NCBI RefSeq assembly: GCF_000369805.1
Contig: NZ_KB850224.1
Location: forward strand, 2,800,399-2,864,398
Source: Acinetobacter sp. NIPH 2100
GTDB lineage: Bacteria > Pseudomonadota > Gammaproteobacteria > Pseudomonadales > Moraxellaceae
DNA length: 64,000 nucleotides
Direction: 5' to 3'
Positions 10,699-20,543 of the stretch are shown one piece after another (position 1 is the stretch's first letter; the number at the start of each line of letters is the position of its first letter). The notes beneath the pieces were generated by a model, which had not been told where the DNA came from, ran no database searches, and saw only the letters and a list, made by a program, of their open reading frames with translations. A program made the translations under genes and the position numbers.

Positions 10699-11072
10699 TC
10701 ACCCCCGAGTTAGTGATTTATCTTGGTGCGAAAAATGCACCAAAATAGAGTTTTCACCTATTAAATACAGATTACTATTTCATCACAATATTATTTTTAG
10801 GGTTAACTATTTTTATTAATTAAAATCATAATCTTAAGTTGGTAAATATTCATTATTTATATACTAAATAAAGGTCAAAAATGTAGAAAAAGTCACGTTA
10901 TTACAGAAAGTCAGATGGTTCCACAAACTCAATCGCACTAAAAGAAATCAATTAAAGCACTATTTTTAAGCACAAGACCTTTTCATCTATCTGGATATTT
11001 TGAGATTGCTGCGCCGCAATAAATCATTATTTGCTATACTAAGCTCCCTGTTTTTTGCTTCATCCTCGATAC
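10699..11072. other. Divergent intergenic region gdhA / rnfB
   Basis: 374 bases with no gene. It must hold the gdhA promoter on the minus strand, which I cannot place, and the rnfB promoter near its right end. A short inverted repeat (ATTGC / GCAAT, 11005-11020) sits just upstream of the rnfB -10 element. Confidence 0.6.
11032..11040 (+). promoter_or_regulatory. Extended -10 element of the rnfB-nth operon
   Basis: TGCTATACT, an extended -10 (TGn plus TATACT), 32 bases before the chosen rnfB ATG; no good -35 is seen, as is usual for extended -10 promoters. A start site near 11047 would leave almost no leader before the TTG at 11055, supporting the ATG at 11073. Confidence 0.5.
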
Positions 11073-11870
11073 ATGTCCGCAACTGCACAACACGCGCTTA
11101 TTGTCCAAATTGACCAACTGTTACCACAAACACAATGTGGTTTATGTGGGCATCGTGATGGCTGCTTGCCTTACGCAAAATCAATTGCAGAGGGTGAAGA
11201 TGCCAATAAATGTGTGCCTGGTGGACAACCCGTTGCAGATGCACTAGCAACCTTATTAGAGCGTCCACCACTCAAAGCAGAACCCAGTGTTTGGGAAATT
11301 CAGCGAGATGGTCGACCGCAACGGATTAAAGCGGTGATTCGTGAAGATGAATGTATTGGTTGTACCAAATGTATCAGTGCCTGTCCTGTAGACGCCATTA
11401 TTGGTAGCGGCAAGTTGATGCACAGCATTTTGACCGATCTGTGTACAGGTTGTGAGTTATGTATTCCACCGTGTCCTGTTGATTGTATTGATCTGGTGGC
11501 TGACACTAAACCCATGCCTACAGCTGAGTTACGTCGTGCTGAACAGGATGATTTAAGACATCGTTATTACGCGCATATCCAACGTGAAGAAAAACGTCGA
11601 TTAAATCGTAAAGGGCCCATTGTGCGTGCTGAAATTGATGTGGAGTTCTTCGCCCAATTTTCTCAGGCACTCAATAATGTTCCCGTGATAACCTTAGTGG
11701 ATAAGCCGAAAGAAAGTCCAACGCTCGATGCAAAAACAACAATCGAACTTGCAAAAGTACGTACACAGATTAAAAAATTAGAAAAGCAGTTAAGTGTTCG
11801 TGCTGATGAATCAAAGCAAGCCCAATTGCTTGCCTTACAACAACGTTTAACTGAATTGCAGGAGGTCTAA
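11073..11870 (+). CDS. rnfB: RnfB-like iron-sulfur electron-transfer protein
   Basis: Encodes 265 aa. The N-terminal four-cysteine Fe-S domain ([11 protein letters not shown] ... C, residues about 20-50) is the RnfB-type module. Two ferredoxin [4Fe-4S] motifs follow: [14 protein letters not shown] and [14 protein letters not shown]. The C-terminal third is charged and probably coiled-coil. Unlike true RnfB there is no N-terminal membrane helix, and no rnfA, C, D, G or E gene lies nearby. The next gene, nth, follows the rnf operon in E. coli, so this looks like a retained remnant. Probably a soluble ferredoxin-type carrier; partner unknown. Confidence 0.88.
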   Translation: MSATAQHALIVQIDQLLPQTQCGLCGHRDGCLPYAKSIAEGEDANKCVPGGQPVADALATLLERPPLKAEPSVWEIQRDGRPQRIKAVIREDECIGCTKCISACPVDAIIGSGKLMHSILTDLCTGCELCIPPCPVDCIDLVADTKPMPTAELRRAEQDDLRHRYYAHIQREEKRRLNRKGPIVRAEIDVEFFAQFSQALNNVPVITLVDKPKESPTLDAKTTIELAKVRTQIKKLEKQLSVRADESKQAQLLALQQRLTELQEV

Positions 11871-12557
11871 ATGTCCGTAAAGAATATGACAAAAAAGCAG
11901 ATCCAGACCTTTTTTGAACGTTTACGTGAACAAAGACCACATCCACAGACCGAGTTGAACTACTCCTCTCCTTTTGAGTTACTGATTGCGGTCTTGCTGT
12001 CTGCTCAAGCGACTGATGTGAGTGTCAACAAAGCCACGGATAAACTATATCCTGTTGCTAATACCGCTCAAGCCATTTTAGACCTTGGAATTGATGGTTT
12101 AAAATCATATATCAAGACCATTGGCTTGTATAATTCTAAGGCTGAAAATGTCATCAAAACCTGCCGAATCTTGGTCGATCAATATCAAGGTCAAATTCCA
12201 GAAACACGCAAAGAATTAGAAGCACTACCCGGTGTAGGACGTAAAACAGCGAATGTAGTGTTAAATACGGCATTTGGTCAACCGACGATGGCTGTCGATA
12301 CGCATATCTTTCGGGTAGGTAATCGAACAGGTTTGGCTGTTGGAAAAAACGTGTTAGAAGTGGAAGATCGCTTGATTAAAGTGATTCCGAAAGAATTTAT
12401 TATAGATGCTCATCACTGGCTGATCTTACATGGCCGTTATTGCTGCATCGCACGTAAACCCAAGTGTGGGGAATGTATCGTTGCAGATGTCTGTAACTGG
12501 CCAGATCGTTTTGAATTTGGTGCCAGCAAACCCATTGCAATAAAAAACCTCAGTTAA
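11871..12557 (+). CDS. nth: Endonuclease III (DNA glycosylase/AP lyase)
   Basis: Encodes 228 aa. It removes oxidised pyrimidines from DNA and cleaves the abasic site. A helix-hairpin-helix motif (LPGVGRKTA) carries catalytic Lys125, with Asp143 in AVDTHIF. A C-terminal [4Fe-4S] cluster uses Cys192, 199, 202 and 208. The ATG abuts the rnfB stop codon and has AGGAGG five bases upstream (11860-11865). An internal ATG at 11886 would match the E. coli N-terminus, but has no such site. A C-terminal tail of about 15 residues exceeds the E. coli protein. Confidence 0.96.
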   Translation: MSVKNMTKKQIQTFFERLREQRPHPQTELNYSSPFELLIAVLLSAQATDVSVNKATDKLYPVANTAQAILDLGIDGLKSYIKTIGLYNSKAENVIKTCRILVDQYQGQIPETRKELEALPGVGRKTANVVLNTAFGQPTMAVDTHIFRVGNRTGLAVGKNVLEVEDRLIKVIPKEFIIDAHHWLILHGRYCCIARKPKCGECIVADVCNWPDRFEFGASKPIAIKNLS

Positions 12558-12573
12558 TCCTGAGGTTTTTTTT
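12546..12573. terminator. Bidirectional terminator between nth and the small membrane protein gene
   Basis: Stem AACCTCAG / CTGAGGTT with T runs on both sides. The 6-base loop contains TTAA, which supplies the stop codons of both converging genes. Confidence 0.92.
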
Positions 12574-12736
12574 GCTGTTGCAGTTTTGGATGTAGTTGGC
12601 GAGCTTTACCATTCAATTTATTTTCCAAAGCCTGCTGTTTCTGTACATGACGTAGCATTTTCTGGCTCTGATACAATAAAAACAACAGTAAAATGATGCT
12701 GAAAATGACCACTAAAATCAAAACGACTTTAAGCAT
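12554..12736 (-). CDS. Small single-pass membrane protein
   Basis: Encodes 60 aa: one strongly hydrophobic helix (residues 3-22) and a basic, Gln/Lys-rich cytoplasmic-type tail. GGAG lies 7 bases before the ATG, and the gene ends inside the terminator it shares with nth, so I take it as real. No known family is recognised. It lies just downstream of the adk terminator and in the same direction. Confidence 0.65.
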   Translation of the reverse strand: MLKVVLILVVIFSIILLLFLLYQSQKMLRHVQKQQALENKLNGKARQLHPKLQQQKKPQD

Positions 12737-12752
12737 GAACTTTCTCCAAATA

Positions 12753-12780
12753 AAAAGAGCCCTATATTCAGAGCTCTTTT
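12753..12780 (-). terminator. Terminator of adk
   Basis: Stem AAAAGAGC / GCTCTTTT with a 12-base loop, followed on the minus strand by a T run. Confidence 0.8.
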
Positions 12781-12797
12781 AAAATCGGCAACTTAAA

Positions 12798-13463
<666 letters not shown>

Positions 13464-13534
13464 TCATTTAAAAACAATAAATCTTAAATTGAGCAATATC
13501 ATACAGACTTATCGCTCAACCAACATCAAATTAA

Positions 13535-14848
13535 TTATAAGAAAGCAACAAATAAGTGAATTAAACCAGCAAAGAAACCAGTCACCCCACCGAGTACAAT
13601 TAAGATCCACTCATCTTCTTGGAACGCAGGACGCAATAAGTTCTGGAACTCTTTCGGTGTTAGTTCACGGATGCGGTCTCTAAACATTTGAAAGATCTTC
13701 TGCGCGCGACTTGCATTCAGAGCTGGGTCACATACAGGTCCCATGGTAATTTCAATTGAGCGATCAATCAAGTCGGTCTTGAGTCTAGCATACTCTCTTG
13801 GACCTAATGAAAGCTGCAATGAGGTTCTGACCAATGGGGTTTCCATAATTTCATTAATATGACGCTTGACAATACGACGGGTTTTGTCTTTTTTACTGCC
13901 ATACATCATTTCAGTCATAATCGATTTTAAGGTAATTAAATCTTCAGTCACCACACTGGCAAACACATCGGAAACCTCTTCCTGACGCTTCATAAATGCG
14001 CCTTGAATATTGTAAGTACCAATCTTTAAAACAGGTACAATCCAAGGGAATTTACGGTCTTTAGTGCGACGGAAAATCTGTGGATAACGAATATAATGTG
14101 GCTCAATCGGATTAAATACCATCCAAATCGCAATCCAGTTGGTTAAAAAGCCCCAAATTGCCGCCCAGAACGGTACAGTCCAATGCCATGGCACCACGAA
14201 CCAGACGATCATTTGGAAAATACCAAAGAACATCCCGATTAATGCACTGATATGCCAAATAAAGTTAATTTCTTTCTGGCCGACTTTTAGGAACATGCGG
14301 ACCATTAAACGACGATCGCCTTCCATTTGGCTAACCACCATTTCACGCATATCAACCAGTGACTCGACGTTCATGGTCAGCTCAGTCACTAATTCTTTCA
14401 GCGTGGTAGGTAACTGTTTATGTGCCTGTGCATAAATGCGACGCTTAATCGAATAAGGTAGGTTTTCCCAAAGTACGGCATTACGATCAATCATGACTTC
14501 ATCAATCAAATGCTCAAGCTCGAATCCGACTTGCTCACCAATGATCATCGCCATATCTTCAGGATCCATTGCTTCTAAAAACTCACGCAATGAACCCAAT
14601 TTAGATAAAGTATTGTCAGTAATGATGCCTGAAATACGTCCTGCTTTACGCGGCACGATCCCCTGCCAACCTACAGGTAATGGTCCTAAATGGAATCCCC
14701 AAAAGTTAATTGGGTAAAACACCATTTTTAATGCCATCCACACGTGCGCCCATGTCACAAAGGCGGTCACAGGAATGATACTTAAGACTGCCAGATGGTC
14801 AGGTCGATTTAAGAAAATCTGCCACAATTCATTGACGTAATCAAACAT
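13535..14848 (-). CDS. DUF445 family membrane protein
   Basis: Encodes 437 aa. Hydrophobic segments lie near the N-terminus (residues 20-45), in the middle (IWHISALIGMFFGIFQM and WAAIWGFLTNWIAIWMVF) and at the extreme C-terminus (VLGGVTGFFAGLIHLF). Conserved DUF445 features include the WxxHLGPLPVGWQG-type loop and FNPI(E)P. The role of the family is unknown; some members are envelope-associated. It has its own start about 60 bases downstream of the next gene's stop. Confidence 0.8.
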   Translation of the reverse strand: MFDYVNELWQIFLNRPDHLAVLSIIPVTAFVTWAHVWMALKMVFYPINFWGFHLGPLPVGWQGIVPRKAGRISGIITDNTLSKLGSLREFLEAMDPEDMAMIIGEQVGFELEHLIDEVMIDRNAVLWENLPYSIKRRIYAQAHKQLPTTLKELVTELTMNVESLVDMREMVVSQMEGDRRLMVRMFLKVGQKEINFIWHISALIGMFFGIFQMIVWFVVPWHWTVPFWAAIWGFLTNWIAIWMVFNPIEPHYIRYPQIFRRTKDRKFPWIVPVLKIGTYNIQGAFMKRQEEVSDVFASVVTEDLITLKSIMTEMMYGSKKDKTRRIVKRHINEIMETPLVRTSLQLSLGPREYARLKTDLIDRSIEITMGPVCDPALNASRAQKIFQMFRDRIRELTPKEFQNLLRPAFQEDEWILIVLGGVTGFFAGLIHLFVAFL

Positions 14849-14910
14849 GCATGACTCTCAGAATTATTGATACATGATGGCCTATAAAAGGATGAATCTT
14901 GATTCCTCTC

Positions 14911-15429
14911 TTATAAACCAAAACTTAAGGTATAAGAAAACTGAAGAACTGGCTCTGATTTTTTCACCGTATTGCCATTGCCATCTTCTATTTTCTCACG
15001 TACCCCAGCTCCCACACTGAAAGTACTGATGCGTTCGCTATTCAGCCAAACATAAGCAATATCAGCACCCACACCCAGATTTGCTTTCTCTTTGCCACCG
15101 AAATTTTTAGTGTCTAGATGACCTGCATAAACACCGATGTAATAACCATTTTTATCGGTCCCTGTTAAATAATAAGGATAACGGAACCCAACTTGCCCAC
15201 CTGCCTCGTTGTCATCATTTAAAAAGGCACCCGCTTTGGCATAAGCAATACCATACGGATTTACCCATTCAAGGTTGGCGTGTAATAATTTTTTGGTAAA
15301 ACCTGCACCCACATTCCATGTGGAAACGTTTGCGTCTTTTAATTTAGGCTCAGGCTTAAAAGGATTTTCATCCGCATGGGTTAAGCCTGTAAATGTTAAA
15401 ACCGATAATAAAAGGCAAATTTTTCTCAT
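14911..15429 (-). CDS. Secreted, probably outer-membrane, protein of unknown function
   Basis: Encodes 172 aa from the ATG at 15429, which has GGAG six bases upstream; the ATG at 15441 would put that site inside the gene. The signal peptide ends in LTHA (residue about 19). The mature part alternates polar and aromatic residues ([29 protein letters not shown]) and ends in aromatic-rich FSYTLSFGL, like a small beta-barrel. It resembles YfaZ-type proteins in organisation, but I do not claim homology. Confidence 0.75.
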   Translation of the reverse strand: MRKICLLLSVLTFTGLTHADENPFKPEPKLKDANVSTWNVGAGFTKKLLHANLEWVNPYGIAYAKAGAFLNDDNEAGGQVGFRYPYYLTGTDKNGYYIGVYAGHLDTKNFGGKEKANLGVGADIAYVWLNSERISTFSVGAGVREKIEDGNGNTVKKSEPVLQFSYTLSFGL

Positions 15430-15668
15430 TATTTTCTCCATTTTCCCTAAGAGTGTATTGGAAAATCCTATTTCAAACTGTTTGTGACTTTAACAGAATT
15501 ATTTTGCTTCTAATATACAAGACCATACAATTTTAATGTCTGCAAAGTCAAAAGCTGTCGCGCTGTGATTTGCATGAATTGTTGAAAATTCTACAGTATG
15601 ATCATGCAACTTACGTTAAAATACGTAGCTTTCGTATTCTCTCCATCTTGTAATTAAGTCGACACCCT

Positions 15669-17687
15669 ATGAAACAGCACTTTCCTTTAAAAAACATGCA
15701 ACAAGAAAAGCGCATTTATCGGGGTCGAATCTTTTTTGCAATTTCAGTTGTGACTATTTTTCTGCTTTTACTGATCTGTCGTTATGCATATTTACAGATT
15801 GTTCATTACGATGATTTTACAACGGCCTCAGATAAGAACCGAATTCGCTTACAGCCGCTGCCACCGGCGCGTGGTTATATCTACGATCGTAATGGCGTGT
15901 TATTGGCAGATAACTACCCTGTGTTTACCGCGACCTTAAGCCGTGCCGATGTTAGTGATATTGATGCAACCATCACACGTTTAATTCCAATCTTAGGATT
16001 GACTCAGGATGATGTCGACCGTTTTAAAAGCCGCGTTAAAACAGCACGTAAAACCGAACGCTTGGCGATTAAGCTAAATTTGACTGAAGCCGACATTGCC
16101 AAATTCAGTGAAGTCAAATATGCCTTTCCTGGGGTGAAAATCGAAACCCAGATGACCCGTTACTATCCACATGGTGAGCTATTTGCACATGTGATTGGTT
16201 ATGTGGGACGTATTAACGATAAAGAACTCAAATCGATTGATAAAGATTTATATGCGGGAACTAACCTGATTGGTAAAATTGGGGTCGAGAAAAGTTATGA
16301 AGACCTGTTGCATGGCGTACCTGGTTATGAGTCGGTCGAAGCAGATGCACACGGTAATGTCTTACGTAATTTAGGTCGCCAAAATCCAGCGCGTGGTAAT
16401 GATCTTTATTTATCGCTCGATTATGGTCTGCAAACTATTGCCGCAAAACAACTGGCTGATCGTCGTGGTGCGATCGTAGCTATGGACCCACGCACGGGTG
16501 AAATTCTGGCGCTCGTGTCTAGTCCAAGCTTCAATCCAAACCTATTCGTTACAGGGATTAGCTCCAAAGACTATAGTGGGCTGCGAGATAACCTCGATCA
16601 ACCACTCTATAACCGCGCGGTTCAGGGGGCTTACCCTCCTGGATCAACCATTAAACCGATGTTTGGTTTAGGTGGCATTCATTACGGTCTTGTGGATTGG
16701 AGCACCGCAATCTCTGATCCAGGTTATTTCTCACTGCCGGGCGATAGTCACCGCTTCCGTGACCATAAGAAAAGTGGTCATGGTTCAGTCAATATGCACA
16801 AAGCACAAATTGTGTCGTGCGATACCTATTTCTATGTCTTGTCCTATCGGATGGGCATTGAAAAAATGAATGATTGGATGCGCCAATTTGGCTTTGGTGA
16901 AAAAACTGGTGTCGACTTACCAAGCGAAAGTTCTGGTCTTTATCCAAGCCCAGAATGGAAAATGCGTACACGCAAATCAAAATGGCTGAAAGGCGAAACC
17001 ATTTCGGTCAGTATTGGACAAGGGGCCTTTACTTCAACGCCTTTGCAACTGGCGATGGCAACAGCGATTACCGCCAATAAAGGTTCACATGTCACACCGC
17101 ATGTACTCAGAGAAACGAAAGGCGTCAAAAAATTTAGCGTACACAATGCACCTGATGGCAAAATCAATTTCAATGGTACAGAGCAAGACTGGATCAATAT
17201 GCACGAGGCCATGGTTGATGTCATTCAATCTGGTACAGGACGTGGCATTAAAGGTGGTTTGCAATATTCGATTGCGGGCAAAACAGGAACAGCCCAAGTC
17301 AAAAGTATTGCCCAAGGTAAACGTTATAACGAGGCCGCACTTTCATCTCGACAATGGGACCATGGTTTATTTGTCGGCTTTGCGCCTGCCGAGAACCCTG
17401 AAATTGCGATTGCAGTGGTTTGGGAAAATGGTAAACATGGTGGGTCTGCCGCTCAACTGGCACGTCCAATATTTGACTACTGGTTAGTGACACGTAAAAA
17501 GAATCCGCTTCGCCCTGCCACACATCAAGTCAGTGGTGGTTTAATGACAGCAGGCATTAAACCAGGCGAGTTGCCAAGCAGTAGTATTTCTACAAGCACA
17601 GCACAAAATCCACAGGCGGCATCAACACCCGCAGCCTCTACACCAGTTGCAGCGACGCCTCAACCAGTTGATGGAGTAACTGAATAA
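15669..17687 (+). CDS. mrdA: Penicillin-binding protein 2 (elongasome transpeptidase)
   Basis: Encodes 672 aa. It cross-links peptidoglycan during rod-shaped elongation. A single N-terminal membrane helix (residues about 22-45) is followed by the PBP dimerisation domain (PARGYIYDRNG). The transpeptidase domain has Ser326 in STIK, Ser383-Cys-Asp (the SxD variant normal for PBP2) and Lys538-Thr-Gly. The C-terminal 50 residues are Ser/Thr/Ala/Pro-rich. It overlaps rsmD by one base (TAATG); the usual partner rodA is not adjacent. Confidence 0.96.
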   Translation: MKQHFPLKNMQQEKRIYRGRIFFAISVVTIFLLLLICRYAYLQIVHYDDFTTASDKNRIRLQPLPPARGYIYDRNGVLLADNYPVFTATLSRADVSDIDATITRLIPILGLTQDDVDRFKSRVKTARKTERLAIKLNLTEADIAKFSEVKYAFPGVKIETQMTRYYPHGELFAHVIGYVGRINDKELKSIDKDLYAGTNLIGKIGVEKSYEDLLHGVPGYESVEADAHGNVLRNLGRQNPARGNDLYLSLDYGLQTIAAKQLADRRGAIVAMDPRTGEILALVSSPSFNPNLFVTGISSKDYSGLRDNLDQPLYNRAVQGAYPPGSTIKPMFGLGGIHYGLVDWSTAISDPGYFSLPGDSHRFRDHKKSGHGSVNMHKAQIVSCDTYFYVLSYRMGIEKMNDWMRQFGFGEKTGVDLPSESSGLYPSPEWKMRTRKSKWLKGETISVSIGQGAFTSTPLQLAMATAITANKGSHVTPHVLRETKGVKKFSVHNAPDGKINFNGTEQDWINMHEAMVDVIQSGTGRGIKGGLQYSIAGKTGTAQVKSIAQGKRYNEAALSSRQWDHGLFVGFAPAENPEIAIAVVWENGKHGGSAAQLARPIFDYWLVTRKKNPLRPATHQVSGGLMTAGIKPGELPSSSISTSTAQNPQAASTPAASTPVAATPQPVDGVTE

Positions 17688-18235
17688 TGAAAAATCAATT
17701 ACGCATTATTGGTGGTGAATGGAAACGTCGTACTTTGCCGTTCGCAAGTATTGAAGGCCTACGCCCCACACCTGATCGTGTCCGTGAGACTTTGTTCAAT
17801 TGGTTGATGTGGGATATTCAAAATGCACAGGTCTTGGACCTATGCACCGGCTCAGGCGCGTTGGGCTTTGAAGCCCTTTCTCGTGGTGCGGCCAACGTTG
17901 TAATGATTGAACCGAATCAGACCCAAGCACGCTTTTTAAAAGACAATATTCAACTGTTAAACGCTAAGAATTGCCAATTACACGTTGCTACAGCACAACA
18001 AACATTAAAGCAGTTAAATACAACATTTGATGTGGTGTTTCTCGATCCGCCTTATAGTCTCGATTTATGGCAAGAACTGGCCGAACTCGCTGACCCGATG
18101 ATCAGCAACAATGCATTTATCTATGTAGAAGCAGATCGAGATTTATCGCAGCTGAAACTGCCAAGTACATGGCAGAAAATCAAAGAAACCAAAGCAGGTG
18201 TTGTACGAGCTGGGTTATATCAAAAAACCAGTTAA
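17687..18235 (+). CDS. rsmD: 16S rRNA (guanine966-N2) methyltransferase
   Basis: Encodes 182 aa. It uses SAM to methylate G966 of 16S rRNA. The SAM motif LDLCTGSGALGFEALSRGA and the catalytic FLDPPY are clear; RPTPDRVRETLFNWL is the family's N-terminal signature. It is translationally coupled to mrdA through the TAATG overlap. Its stop overlaps the stop of the converging gene in a TTAA. Confidence 0.95.
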   Translation: MKNQLRIIGGEWKRRTLPFASIEGLRPTPDRVRETLFNWLMWDIQNAQVLDLCTGSGALGFEALSRGAANVVMIEPNQTQARFLKDNIQLLNAKNCQLHVATAQQTLKQLNTTFDVVFLDPPYSLDLWQELAELADPMISNNAFIYVEADRDLSQLKLPSTWQKIKETKAGVVRAGLYQKTS

Positions 18236-18639
18236 AAAATACGTAACCAGAAAAATCGAATTAATTGCCCCCGATCAAAGGGAAAACTGGATAGATATTC
18301 ATAACCTATGCGGTTGGTCTGGTTCAACTGATACATCATGCCGTAACCCACTGAAATCGAAAAATCATCCAGTGAAAGACTGGTGGTATCACCCGTCAGC
18401 ATTTTATGGTTAAACTGATTGGTTTGATATGCTGTATAGTTATAGACACGCCACCGCTCATTCTGAAAAAACATGTTATGCAAAACGGAATATTCTGTTT
18501 TGGTCTGCGGATAGGCTGAATCAAACATTTGTTCCGTGTCTTCTGGCTCATACTCTGCAAAAAAATCATAGTCATCCGCATAAGACCCAAGTGATAAGCT
18601 GATCAGAAAACAGAATAAAAAAATGTGCTTAATGTACAT
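18232..18639 (-). CDS. Small secreted protein, possible outer-membrane barrel
   Basis: Encodes 135 aa. Signal peptide with predicted cleavage after GSYA (about residue 21), an acidic linker, then a segment with alternating residues and many Tyr/Phe ending in a terminal Phe (RFFWLRIF), the hallmark of outer-membrane beta-strands. No family is recognised. Converges on rsmD with a four-base overlap. Confidence 0.65.
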   Translation of the reverse strand: MYIKHIFLFCFLISLSLGSYADDYDFFAEYEPEDTEQMFDSAYPQTKTEYSVLHNMFFQNERWRVYNYTAYQTNQFNHKMLTGDTTSLSLDDFSISVGYGMMYQLNQTNRIGYEYLSSFPFDRGQLIRFFWLRIF

Positions 18640-18731
18640 AACTCGTTGTTTTGATGCCGTCCCTATTTAGCATAACGCTAAAAATCATTTTATATCAACC
18701 GATTGAATATTTTTACCTTCATTCCACAAAC

Positions 18732-19343
18732 TCAGATTAAGAACCACCATTCCATTCGACGACCATTTGGAATAGCACTATTTTTAGCACCTTTAAACTC
18801 AGTTTCTTTTACAACTCTAAAACCAATCCGCTCGTATAGCCGCTGTCCATTTGGATTCTTCTGTGAAACATCTAAGGATAATGCCGTGTACCCTTGTTGT
18901 TGAGCTAAACTTTTCAGGTGCTGTAGTAATAAAGAACCAATTCCCTGACTTTGATAATTTGGATGCACACCAAAATTGGCAATATGCAAACATGATTCGC
19001 AAGGCTTAGTTACAACTGAACCTGCATGTAATGCTCTCGAAACCACGAGAGGGAATCTAAGTTTGTACATGGCCAATATATTTTTAACCGTTCCCTGATC
19101 CATCTTGAGTAAATCCTTTTTGCTATAACAAGCAACTGTGGCTACGACAATACCATTATGTTCAACAACCCAATGTAATCGATAACTGCTATAGCCCTGC
19201 TCGGACAGGAATTCATTATAAATAAAGCGTGTTGCTGCGATCTGTTTGTGCTGATAAATATAATCAAATAAGGCCTCAGCTGCGCTATAAATCAAGGGTA
19301 CACACGCATCAACATCATGCTTCTGCGCTTTTCTTATTTTCAT
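18732..19343 (-). CDS. GNAT-family N-acetyltransferase
   Basis: Encodes 203 aa. The acetyl-CoA binding motif A is clear (GVHPNYQSQGIGSLLLQHL), followed by the family's LDVSQKNPNGQRLYERIGF motif. Cytoplasmic; the substrate cannot be read from sequence. Stands alone between two unrelated small genes. Confidence 0.9.
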   Translation of the reverse strand: MKIRKAQKHDVDACVPLIYSAAEALFDYIYQHKQIAATRFIYNEFLSEQGYSSYRLHWVVEHNGIVVATVACYSKKDLLKMDQGTVKNILAMYKLRFPLVVSRALHAGSVVTKPCESCLHIANFGVHPNYQSQGIGSLLLQHLKSLAQQQGYTALSLDVSQKNPNGQRLYERIGFRVVKETEFKGAKNSAIPNGRRMEWWFLI

Positions 19344-19490
19344 TTTTCAATCCACCCTATTTATTTTGTCAAATCCTATCATGTGATTGCACAAAAATAT
19401 TAAATTTTATCGTGTTAGACATAAATAATGAATTTATAAAATGAATCATATATACAATAATACGTCCTTTAAAATTCTACTTTATCGATC

Positions 19491-19841
19491 ATGAAGCTTT
19501 TGTACTTACTCATTGCCACCCTGAGCTTAACAGGTTGCATCTTTGGAAAATCAAACGAAGTAAAACGCGCTGAAAAAGTGCTACAGAGTTTTCAATGTAA
19601 CAATATTGAATCCAATGAGTTAGCAACTTCTTCTATGTCCAATTTTTATCAACAATCTTTGGCAGCCAATAAAGAAAAAGCCGCAAACTATATTGAACAA
19701 TATAAAAATGGTGAAGATCTCTTTGACATTCCACTGGATGAAGTTGTACAACAAAAATATCAATTATATAAACAAGCGTGTCAGGCACTCGGTGGTATCT
19801 CTACAACTAAAGAAACAATCGCTTTAGGGACAGCTGAGTAA
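19491..19841 (+). CDS. Small putative lipoprotein
   Basis: Encodes 116 aa. Signal peptide with lipobox LTGC (Cys16) predicts a membrane-anchored lipoprotein with a short, helical, charged mature part. No family recognised. 38 bases upstream of the DUF2238 gene, same strand, so possibly co-transcribed. Confidence 0.7.
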   Translation: MKLLYLLIATLSLTGCIFGKSNEVKRAEKVLQSFQCNNIESNELATSSMSNFYQQSLAANKEKAANYIEQYKNGEDLFDIPLDEVVQQKYQLYKQACQALGGISTTKETIALGTAE

Positions 19842-19879
19842 GATCAATAACATTTGCCTGACTGTATTTAGGATACAGC

Positions 19880-20518
19880 ATGATCGAAAAACAACTCACT
19901 TTAAAACATTATATTGCACTTGCTATTGTGCTACTGATCGTCGCGATAGCAAGTATTGAACCGCTTGAATTTGAAGCCTATTTATTGCACCAAGCGGGTA
20001 CAGTATTGATGCTGATTGCATTGATGGTGATCATGAAAAAGATTGGCATTAATTTTTATAGTTTTTGCCTCTATCTCGGCTTTCTTTTGATTCATATTTT
20101 AGGTGCACACTATCTCTATTCATATGTTCCATATAATGAATGGATTGAATATCTGTTTCATTTTGATCTCAATCAAACGATGGGCTGGTCACGTAATATG
20201 TATGATCGGCTGGTCCATTTTGCATATGGTTTACTGCTCTATCCATTTTTTTATCGTTGTTTCCAAGTCTGGTTACCCGCCGCCAAACCCTTTACCTTAT
20301 TCCTGCTGGTTGTGCAATTTGTCATGGCATCGAGTATGTTCTATGAATTGATCGAGTGGTGGATTGCAATCGGCTTATCTCCTGAAGATGCCGAGAACTA
20401 TAATGGTCAACAAGGCGATATCTGGGATGCTCACAAAGACATGTTCCTTGCCACCCTCGGAGCAATCCTGATTGGTTTCATCCAACTCATCAAAGAAAAA
20501 ACGCTTATTCAGAAATAA
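19880..20518 (+). CDS. DUF2238 (YjdF-like) membrane protein
   Basis: Encodes 212 aa with about six hydrophobic helices. The conserved DUF2238 elements are visible: NMYDRLVHFAYGLLLYP, FYELIEWW and QGDIWDAHKDMFLATLGA. Role unknown; it is an inner-membrane protein. The last codons form one arm of the hairpin that terminates the converging gene. Confidence 0.88.
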   Translation: MIEKQLTLKHYIALAIVLLIVAIASIEPLEFEAYLLHQAGTVLMLIALMVIMKKIGINFYSFCLYLGFLLIHILGAHYLYSYVPYNEWIEYLFHFDLNQTMGWSRNMYDRLVHFAYGLLLYPFFYRCFQVWLPAAKPFTLFLLVVQFVMASSMFYELIEWWIAIGLSPEDAENYNGQQGDIWDAHKDMFLATLGAILIGFIQLIKEKTLIQK

Positions 20519-20524
20519 GCGTTT
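20499..20524 (-). terminator. Terminator of the BLP2-like gene
   Basis: Perfect 11-bp stem AAACGCTTATT / AATAAGCGTTT with a 4-base loop. On the minus strand it is followed by a T-rich tract; on the plus strand the tail is poor. It overlaps the stop codon of the DUF2238 gene. Confidence 0.8.
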
Positions 20525-20543
20525 CGATTGAGACAAAGACCTG

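Noticed and set aside
17014..17487. 157-residue frame inside mrdA
   Set aside because: Shadow of the PBP2 reading frame, basic/hydrophobic mix without family match.
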